Source: Calamus simplicifolius (Eukaryota; Streptophyta; Magnoliopsida; Arecales; Arecaceae). Taken from it: a stretch of DNA of 64,000 bases. The DNA is taken from contig UESW01005004.1 in assembly GCA_900491605.1 (NCBI GenBank), positions 396,308-460,307 of the forward strand. The letters run 5' to 3'. A program made the translations under genes and the position numbers. Under the pieces are notes generated by a model. That model ran no database searches, was not told where the DNA came from, and saw nothing but the letters and a program-made list of their open reading frames with translations. Each line of letters begins with the position of its first letter. Within the stretch, counting starts at the first letter, position 1. Of the stretch, positions 49,101 through 64,000 are shown piece by piece.

Positions 49101-49265
49101 ATGGAAGAGATGATGCTAAGGCTGATCAATGCGAACCCGGTGGTCCACGCGAAGAAGGAGAGGGTTGCTCGCCCGGAGGATTCCCACGCCGAAGACGCCG
49201 TCTATGCCCTCGACGTCTTTGGTTTCCTCACTCCGATGATCCATTCATCTCTTCCGATAAGATGA
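49101..49265 (+). pseudogene. Captured AE7/MIP18-family gene fragment, right arm
   Basis: ATG 49101 opens 54 codons with LRLINANPVVHAKKERVARP, then EDSHAEDAVYALDVF, and a stop at 49263-49265. It is the inverted partner of 45246-45419 with a few differences (Leu-Arg for Leu-Gly, Ala-Val for Val-Val). About 50 bases of likely 5' UTR from the donor gene (CTGTGGTGGAAGAAGCAAGC ...) precede it. Confidence 0.65.
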
Positions 49266-49493
49266 CAGATTGAAGTAGGTTGAAGAGAAAGGGCATTTTC
49301 GTCTGCACACCAATGATGAAAGGCTGAACGACTTTTAATGAATGTACTATCAAAAAATAATATTATTTTCCTGCTATTCTGTCCCATCGTGTCAGGTCAC
49401 ATGGTATCCATGTGGACCAATAAAAAAAAATGATGCAACCCACGTAGAATTTGCTGCATCAGAAGCGATGTACAAAGACTTTTCCTTTATTAT

Positions 49494-50059
49494 GCTCCTG
49501 CACTTAAATTGAGTAAACGCTCATGCACATACACTGAAAATACGTGCTCAGATAAACACATTGATGCACATATAACAAACATTACTAGAGAAGGCATGGG
49601 GATAGGGATATAACCGTCCAGTGAAATCCAAAATAGATTGTTTCCAAAAAAAAAAAAGGTAAAATCATGCTGAAATGAGAGAAAAGTGATTTATCTTGCA
49701 TAATTTGACATAAATCCCATACTGCATAGAATGCATGACACAAAAAATAGTTCATTACAGCCTTTCCTTATTATTGTCGTGACAAAGATTATTGTTTCTT
49801 TATTATATTACATTACAGAACAAGCTCACACAGGGCGAGCTAACAGTTATTTGTTTGCATTCTGATAATGATGATTATATAGCAGATCATACAATTAGAA
49901 TGCCATATGATGGTCATCGAAATGACGGGGCAAGCTAACAGTTATTTGTCTGCAAACTGAACGGGAGAACCACTTCAATTGGCTGCAATAATGTTCAAAT
50001 TCTAACTATATAGTATTTCGCCCATCATTATATATCACACACCTATCTTTAATCAGATT
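49494..50059 (-). other. 3' flank of the beta-ureidopropionase gene
   Basis: A/T-rich sequence downstream of the PYD3 stop, holding its 3' UTR. GGGCAAGCTAACAGTTATTTG-like phrases repeat at 49836-49857 and 49926-49950. The polyadenylation site is not clear. Confidence 0.4.
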
Positions 50060-56813
<6,754 letters not shown>

Positions 56814-57081
56814 TTTTCTCCGGAAGAGAGCACGGAATCGAAGGGATCAGAGTCTGGAACCCGGAAGGAATCATTGGGTTTCCTGTCGAGCTGACGAAAC
56901 TCCCCCATCGAATGGATTTGCTGTCTTTCTTCGATCCATCGAAGCCGTACAAGAGTTGGCGGAAGCTTGATCTGGAATCAATCATGCATCGTGAACGGTT
57001 ACGATGGACTCAACGACTAGTCGCTCTTCGGTGGTGGTAATGGCAAAGCAGCTAAAGGATTGGTGGGATATAATCCCAAAA

Positions 57082-58248
57082 GGAAAAGTCTTTATACATT
57101 GTCCTCGATGCAGCAAGTCCTATTCCTTCTTATTAGTCCACATAAATCCCATATGGTCTGACACAATGAAAGAATAGTAGAAAGATAATGTTACTTTTTG
57201 ATCGTGACATCCATTAAAAGTCATTCAGCCTTTTACCATTGGTTTACAGATAAAAATGCCCTTTCCCTCCAAACCTACTTCAACCCGCCATCTTATTTGG
57301 ATTTTGCTGATAAAAAACTTTTTCTGATTGTAAAACATTCTTCTTGTGAATGATGGTGCCGCGGAGCGGGAGTCTAGGGTTAAGGTTGTGGTTTATGAGC
57401 TTGACGATGGCTTTCAGGATCTCCTATCAGATAAGATGGCGGTAGAAGTAGGCCTCCATGAGGGTGTTAGTTTGGAACAGTATCACCGCCTTAACGTACC
57501 TTGATAGAAGGGGCTCAGTGCCGATGACATCGGCATTCAGGAACTGGATGGTTTCGTCTGAAGATCAATGGTCTTTTTGGTGCGGCGATATCTTCGGAGG
57601 ATTCATCAGCTTTGGTGCTAGCTTTTGATGATTCATCATCTTTGGTTCATCTGTGTTCCTTAAACTAGCACCAAAGTTGATGAATCATCAAAAGCTAGCA
57701 CCAAAGCTGATGAATCCTTCAAAGCTATTACCGCACCAAAAAGATAATTGATCTTCAGACGAAACCATCCAGTTCCTAAATGCCGATGTCATTGGCACTG
57801 AGCCCCTTCCATCAAGGTACGCCAAGGCGGTGATGTTGGTCCAAACTAACACCCTCATGCAGGCCTACTTCTACCCGCCATCTTATCTGATAGGAGATCC
57901 TGAAAGCCATCGTCAAGCTTATAAACCACAACCTCAACCTCAGACTCCCGCTCCATGGTACCATCATTCATAGGAAGAATGTTTTACAATCAAAAAGAGT
58001 TTTTTATCAGCAAAATCCAAATAAGATGGCAGGTTGAAGTAGGCTGGAGGGAAAGGGCATTTTCGTCTGCAAACTAATGGTGAAAGGCTGAACGACTTTT
58101 AATGGATGTCATGATCAAAAAGTAATATTATCCCTTGCTATCCTGTCCCATCGCGTCAGGCCACATGGGATCCATGTGTACCAATAAGAAGGAACGGTGC
58201 AGCTATATAGGACTTGCTGCATCGGGGGCGGTGTACAAAGACTTTTCC
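57082..58248. mobile_element. Near-palindromic MULE-1 family element (MULE-2)
   Basis: It begins GGAAAAGTCTTTATACATTG and ends GGTGTACAAAGACTTTTCC. It is flanked by AATCCCAAAA (57072-57081) and AATACCAAAA (58249-58258), a 10-bp duplication with one mismatch, as for Mutator-like elements. The outer 215 bp match MULE-1 and the similarity stops abruptly at CCGCCATCTTAT. The two halves pair almost end to end, with the centre near 57660. The inner arms may be a captured host segment (ORF phrases VVVYELDDGFQDLL, FRNWMVSSEDQ) that I cannot identify. It lies about 270 bp upstream of the PYD3 start codon. Confidence 0.8.
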
Positions 58249-58258
58249 AATACCAAAA

Positions 58259-59311
58259 TTGGAGGCATTAGGTTCAAGGGATCGGACCACCGCGGTAGCT
58301 GGATTGGGCCGAGGGAGATTGAGTTGTTTTGGGCTGAATCGATTAAACTGATTAAACTAGAACCCAAAAGTTAAACTGATCTTATTCTAACATAAAACCG
58401 AATATTTAAGAGATCAAAATAATCCGATCAATCCATTCGGTTCACCCGTGAATTGATCAATCCGGCCTAAACAAGGTCACGGATTTATTAATGCCGTTTC
58501 AAATTTTTTGACCTTTGGTGTTTTAAATTCATGAGAGTTTATTGCAACTTTTTTTATTGAGATGATCATAAGTTTTATTGAGAAAGAAAGGAAGATCATG
58601 AAAATAAGAGCATTGATGAGAAAGAATAAAAAAAAAATATTTTTTTTTTTTTTTTTAAAAAATTTAAATCAAACTAAATAGGTATGCAGATGGAAAGTAA
58701 AAAATTTTAGAGATTAAATAAGATATCAAAAATTAAAAAGATCATAGAAAGATTTATGGTGAATCAGTGCCCATGCGAATAACGAGCGAGAGGAAAATAA
58801 AAAAATTTATGAAACTAGGCAAATAATGATGCGAGAAGAATAAAAAAATTCATGGAAAGACTTCAGTGCCCATAGAGGGTTATTCCGTGATCTTTTTTTA
58901 GAGATTAAATAAGATATCAAAATAAAAATAAATCTTTTTAAAACGCTCTTTCTGATTTCTTGGATATTCTTTAAGGATAAAATTGATATTTAAAAAAATA
59001 ATTATTTTTTTCAGCTATCCTTTGAATTAATTTTATCTTATATATTTATTCAAAAATAGTTAGGTTTTTATGGCAGCGACAAAAGTAATGGATGGGGAGA
59101 ACCCGGGGAGCTGCTTTCTGTCATTCCCAGCCGGTTTTAGGCCACCATAAAGGCCGGTCTAAAACCCTTCGCGTCGCGCTTAAAAGAGCAGGACTGAGCA
59201 ACCGGAGCAGCGCCAGAGCCTCCTCCTCTTCCCCCCTTCTGCTCCTGTATTGTATTCGCTCCTCTTCCCCCCTATTGTATTCCCGCCCCCCTTGCAGTAA
59301 GCGAGGCGAAG
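58259..59311 (+). promoter_or_regulatory. Upstream region of the CoA-hydrolase gene
   Basis: AT-rich sequence turns GC-rich near 59090, just before the gene. TATATATTTATT near 59038 could serve as a TATA box. Together with 56814-57081 this is the shared space of two divergent genes, now split by MULE-2. Confidence 0.35.
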
Positions 59312-62300
59312 ATGCAAACCTGAGAGCCTTCGCGTTGGCAAGGCGGTCCCTCCCGGCCCTCCGCTTTCTCCCCAACACCCGGACCCTCTCCACCCAACCC
59401 AGCGCCGCGCAAGACGACTCTCTCGATAACGAAGTTAGTTCGCCCCCTCTGCCAATTAGCCAGTCTTTTTTTATTAAAAGCTCCATTCCCTCTCTATTGT
59501 TCTCTTCTCTCTCTTTACCTCTGTTTCTAACTTTCGTGGTCGCGATCGGTTTCAGATACACGTGGAAGGCAAGGCGAGCGCAAGGGCTGCGATTCTCAAC
59601 AGACCAGACGCTCTTAACGCTCTCACTACGAACATGGTATTTCTTTCTTGGATCCGATCATGCTTGGGTGTGTGAGGGGTGCAAATTTTTTTTTTTTTCC
59701 TGTTTCTTCTACAATGCAGCTGCGGTGTTTGAGTTTTTGACTCAGCGGGTGCGAAGTTAGATTTCGTTTGATAAGAAGGTCATGTACTGGTGATGATTCC
59801 TTTCAGGCGCTTAGGTTGACGAAGCTGTATGAGTCGTGGGAAGATAATTCTGACATCGGGTTTGTCATGATGAAGGTAGACTCCTGTTTCATTTGGATGA
59901 TAGGTTCCTTTCTTTGTTTTCTCCTGTTTTACCTGCAACATTCTCCTGTTCTCTGGCTAGGGGAGGAAAACTTAGATGTGTTTTTTATTTTCTGAAGGGC
60001 AGTGGCAGAGCATTCTGTGCTGGTGGAGATATTGTCGCCCTTTACCGATTGCTTAATGAAGGTTAGTCTTTGAGTTTAACGGCATGCTATTCTGATTTCA
60101 ATACTTGTGCCATCTGTACAAATTAACAACTCGGGGTTCTGCATGCATGATTTACATATTGTAGCTTCATTAGATCGATTGTGCTTATCATTCAACTGTC
60201 TTATAAGTTATTGATAATTTTATGCAGGAAAAGTGGACAATTGCAAGGATTTTTTCAGGAACTTATATATGTTCATTTACATCTTAGGCACATATTTGAA
60301 GCCTCATGTAAGTATATGACTTAGTTAAATCTTCAAATGTTGGAAATGCATCAATTAAACCTTGGAGTGTTTCTTTTTAAACTGATACAGGATGGCCATA
60401 TACATGATAATATTAATTAACTAAATTACATTTTGCCTATTCTGTACAATGCCCTTTATTGTACTAGTTGGATTGTAAGGATTTTTTGTTTTTCTTCTTT
60501 TTTACCATATTGCATGTGTATCTGTCCAACTTTATTCTAACCATAGCCAGAGGATTGAGTTTTAAATTGACTATTTATACCCATGTAATAAATTACATGT
60601 TTTAAATTTAGATGACTTTCTATACCTGTATTTAGCATGCAGCATGAATTGAACTTTTGAAGTCAGGTATGCATATAATATTATCGTGGTTAGTTTTTCT
60701 TCGTTATGTGCAGAGGATGTGCCACGTATGATGCATCATGGTGCATCTCTATTTTAGCTTGTACATATGATAATATTGCTACTTCCCTAGAGAACTGTAT
60801 GAATTATCATGGTGTACTGCTTTCTAAATAATTCAATGTCCTTATGTTTAATTGATCTGTCATTATGACTTTCTTGCTTGTCTGCTTTTTTTTCCCTTCC
60901 TTTCTTCCTTTCTACTATTGAGGTCACTTACATCTTGCAACCCTTGTAGTATTTTGTAAAAAACATTTCTTCCCTGCCTGTATCGTTTATACTTATTTGG
61001 TAGAATCTCTTGCATGTTGTGTGTGTGTATTAACTTGATGCTGTTTGCTTGATATTTCAAACTTGCCTCTCAACTGTTTGGCTGCTATATTTATTTCTAC
61101 TTAAATTCTTTTGTGAAGGTGGCCATTTTGGATGGTATTACCATGGGGGGTGGAGCAGGAGTTTCAGTTCCTGGGACATTCCGTATTGCGACTGATAAGA
61201 CGGTATGAGTAATATATCTGCTCCAAAAAATTATAATTATATATTATTTATTTTTTCACTCGAGTTATTAATGAAAATAGACAAGTTTCATCTATGTGAT
61301 GTTATATGGTTTTGGAAGCAGAAGCATGATATATGTTTGTGCTTTTTGCTGGTTAGAAAAGATGTCATATATCTGGGTGACATACCTACAGGCAAGTTTG
61401 TAATTTGAATGTCGACTTGATTCTGAATAGAGCAGAGTGGAGGAAGCATATTCATGTAGCCAACCCCATGTAGTTGGGAAAAGGCTTAGATGAGTTGAGT
61501 TTGAGTTGTATACCTACAGGCAAGTTTCATGTATGGGGGTGATCTATGCATGAGCATATAGATGCTTGTAGCTTATGCTACAAGCAGACAAAATGTTATC
61601 TTAAAATGAAGGTTATAAATCTTTTGAAGTTTCTTGTACTAGAAAAGAAAGGCTTGCATAATAATTTATGCTGCCCTGGGAACATAATTGTGTATTCTTG
61701 ACATCACGTGAAAGGCCAAGGGAAATCTATCTTTTATCATTCTTCTAGCTAGACATTGCCAGTTTAGGTCTTGGACGGTTCACCATGATAAGTACTTTCT
61801 TTAGTGAGTAGTTGTAAGAGGAGTCTATCTAATTGCTTTGCATGAAAAGTTGGAAAGACCTATGCATCATGTATATTGGTTCACCCCCATTAATTGAACT
61901 TTATGTGATGTGATGGTATGCCTTGTTGCAATGGTAAGGTTGCTCTATTGTGATCTAAAAAAGTCTTCTACATGGAAGGATAAGGTTATATAAATTAGAC
62001 CCTCTTGAACCTTGCAATGTTGAGAGCCTCATGCATTGTGCCGCCTCATTATTAAACTTTGTGTTCTCTCTTCATGTTTGATACCAAGCCCTCTTTCCCT
62101 CTTTTTAGCTAATTAGGCATATCAACATAACTTTTGTCATCCATATATCCTCTTCCAAAGTTAAAATCAAAATCGCCAAAGTGTCATTAATAATAAATTT
62201 CACTAATGAAGATCTGACTACATCCACCTTTCTAGTCAAACTAATGCTTAGGTAACATGCATCAACCGGCTAACATTAAATGCGTTATTTATTTCAGTAA

Positions 62301-63006
62301 ATGTTTTTATAGATTTTTCATTTGCTTTGATCAATATTTCAACCATATTGGGATGTTTTGATGGTTTCAGTTATCTTGTTCATTATATAACCATTTGTCG
62401 CTACCACAGTCCCACAATCATGTAAGGCAACAGTTATTTCAAGTATATGGTGAGAAATCATTTGATAGAGGATTTGGTAATTGACTTAGTAATAGGGGCC
62501 TACCATCATTTTGTAGCAATAAAAGAATTTGTAATTGGTCTGTACAAATCCTTAATGTACAATAGAGTGTACTACTTCCAGCACATTTTCAGAATCCACT
62601 TTAAGCATGTGCTGTGAACTTGGAGTTTAGAGCAGTGTTTGGCCTTGGTTTTAGAACTTTAGGTGCATGTTTATTGAGAGAAATAGCTTAGGTGCATATT
62701 CAATGATATGCATCCAATATTATGCTTATTTGTGAATTAATAGCTCCGTGTTGATCCACAATGGTTGCTCAATCTATACATTAGAATATCCTACTTGTCT
62801 GCATGCTTTTGAGTCAAAATGAATCTTTATAAAGCTGTCTTCTCGACTATGTCATCTTTAATTGAACATAGCATATTTTGTTTAAAATTAAAATACTTTA
62901 AGATTATATGAACAATTTCAGATCTTCGCTACTCCAGAAACTCATATTGGGTTCCATCCTGATGCTGGGGCTTCCTTTTACCTGTCACATCTAACTGGTC
63001 ATGTAG
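59312..63006 (+). CDS. 3-hydroxyisobutyryl-CoA hydrolase-like protein, mitochondrial (partial)
   Basis: The family hydrolyses 3-hydroxyisobutyryl-CoA (and 3-hydroxypropionyl-CoA) in valine and propionate catabolism; some plant paralogues have unproven activity. Exons seen: 59312-59433, 59556-59636, 59807-59875, 59998-60061, 60228-60307, 61119-61202, 62922-63006; all GT-AG, and the last continues past 64000. Crotonase-fold motifs: VEGKASARAAILNRPDALNA, GSGRAFCAGGDIVAL, LDGITMGGGAGVSVPG and TPETHIGFHPDAGASFYLS. The N-terminus looks like a mitochondrial presequence (RAFALARRSLPALRFLPN). ATG 59312 begins MQT, but a base appears lost at the CC before TGA 59321; the downstream frame is +1. An alternative start at ATG 59092 is in frame but adds an implausible 80-residue leader. 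It resembles the CHY4-like plant group. Confidence 0.9.
61400..61510 (+). mobile_element. SINE-like repeat, copy 3, in the CoA-hydrolase gene intron
   Basis: Body TTCTGAATAGAGCAGAGTGG ... TGTAGTTGGGAAAAGGCTTA with a TTGAGTTTGAGTTG tail. It is flanked by a perfect 18-bp direct repeat ATACCTACAGGCAAGTTT (61382-61399, 61511-61528). That length and the oligo tail fit retroposition. The copy is short and probably 5'-truncated. Confidence 0.8.
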
Positions 63007-64000
63007 GTAAGCCTGTGGTATGATGTTTGTTGCACTTGCTTGAAAAAATAACTTATTAGTGCATGAAGAAATTATTGCTATAGTTCACTTCTTGAATTTA
63101 TAATCATTTGTCTGTGCTTAGTATTTGAAGCTAGTATGCTTCATGTGCATGCCATTTTTTGCTGTTATGATATTTTAATTTGATGAAAGTGATAGTGCAA
63201 CTTTTCAGATTTCTCATATTTTTCTAAGGAAAGGAATGATTTTGACACTCCAATTAACAAATTTACTGAAGTTATTTTACTTTTATGATTCCATGTCTTA
63301 CAAATTGTTGTCCAAAACTCTCCATTTGGTTTTCATGGAAACCTGATAAGCCTTATCTCTGTCCAGTGTTCCTTGTATCAGTCCATTGTCTCCCAAAATC
63401 ACTTCTTTGTTCTTCTCTGATACTTGTGGTACATATAATTTCCTTGCATAGTATCAAGTATCAACATGATTGTTTCTGGTATAGCACCCATGTGAATTGT
63501 GACTGACATTGGTTTCTTGCTTGGTCACAACTTTGTGAAAATGTTTTATCCATGGTCACAAGAACTTTCCTTCTTACAGTGCAAAACCTTTTAGTGTAAG
63601 TTTTACTTTCTTTTAAGCTTTTAATGAAAAATTTTTAATCCCTGTCTCAAACTGCCAAAATTGTCTTTCTGCTGTGCAAGTTTTTTGGTATATGATTCAC
63701 TTTTACTTGGAAAAGGGTTTCATGCTTTTTTTTTAAAAAAAAAATGAAATTTCAAAGTATCTGTTGGTATTTGGCAAGGCTTGAAATCTATATCGCCTTA
63801 TCTTAATATAATATCGCCCTAACTTGATGATTTCAATAGGCCTTGAAAAGATGAAGAGATATGTTCTGAGCCCTCAAAATAAATGATTGATATTTATTTA
63901 CTTATCATTCACAATGCTTCATACCATATGTGCATTCTTTCTGGAAATATGCAAAGCTGGTGCGGATTTTTTAAAGTGCAATTTTGTAAATTTTAGGCTA
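63007..64000 (+). other. Intron of the CoA-hydrolase gene, incomplete
   Basis: It begins with the donor GTAAGCC after the phase-1 end of the seventh exon. No further exon of the family (expected to begin near a GEYLALTG-like motif) is visible before the window ends. Confidence 0.6.

Larger units (their letters stand above)
45044..49485. mobile_element. Pack-MULE-like element with long tandem-repeat inverted arms (MULE-1)
   Basis: It begins GGAAAAGTCTTTGTACA at 45044 and ends with the complement, TGTACAAAGACTTTTCC, at 49485. TTTATTAT lies directly outside both ends (45036-45043, 49486-49493). Each arm has, from outside in: about 230 bp shared with the element at 57082-58248, a captured gene piece, and a long array of 23-bp repeats. 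A unique centre lies at 47103-47897. The outer sequence and inverted ends resemble Mutator-like elements, although the visible duplication is 8 bp rather than 9-11. No transposase is present, so it is non-autonomous. Family assignment is by structure only. Confidence 0.75.

Noticed and set aside
59121..59561. Minus-strand ORF of 146 codons
   Set aside because: Shadow of the hydrolase gene's first exon and leader.

Overview
This is plant nuclear DNA. Three spliced protein genes with GT-AG introns sit in AT-rich sequence dominated by LTR retrotransposons, LINEs, SINE-like elements and Mutator-like DNA transposons. No organelle, rRNA or prokaryotic genes were seen. The gene sequences and the mix of elements fit a monocot, perhaps a palm, but the species is inference only.

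Layout. 1-9.7 kb: a decayed Ty3/gypsy element of the Tat type on the minus strand (gag, protease, RT, RNase H, a second RNase H, integrase). It has a tandem-repeat spacer and, antisense to pol, an additional ORF with two apparent introns. 9.7-20 kb: AT-rich, gene-poor DNA with a possible very old copia relic, SINE-like copies, a local direct duplication and a small MITE. 20.0-20.7 kb: a LINE 3' fragment. 21-28 kb: a trehalose-6-phosphate phosphatase (TPP) gene on the plus strand, with a GC-rich promoter, a 2.3-kb leader intron and a 24-codon upstream ORF. 29.6-35.1 kb: a decayed Ty1/copia element on the minus strand with a complete 5' LTR and a stub of the 3' LTR. 36.4-43.4 kb: a LINE fragment, then a nearly full-length L1-type LINE with a matching target-site duplication.

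45-58 kb: the minus-strand beta-ureidopropionase gene (PYD3, six exons, 418 codons) carries three members of one Mutator-like family. One lies downstream (4.4 kb), one in intron 3 (287 bp) and one upstream (1.2 kb). The 4.4-kb copy carries a piece of an AE7/MIP18-family gene in both arms, so it looks like a Pack-MULE. Intron 1 of PYD3 also holds a solo Tat-type LTR inside a dinucleotide repeat and a long inverted repeat. 59.3 kb to the end: a plus-strand gene for a 3-hydroxyisobutyryl-CoA hydrolase-like protein, divergent from PYD3 and running off the window.

The two genes at the right may be metabolically linked. PYD3 makes beta-alanine, and HIBYL-CoA hydrolases act in valine and propionate breakdown; both routes lead toward malonate semialdehyde or propionyl units. 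TPP acts in trehalose-6-phosphate signalling and is unrelated to them. TPP and the hydrolase gene each show an apparent one-base loss at a short C run a few codons after the start, which could be real or an assembly error. I did not find a wholly new system. The most unusual part is the PYD3/MULE cluster with its two matching gene-capture junctions.
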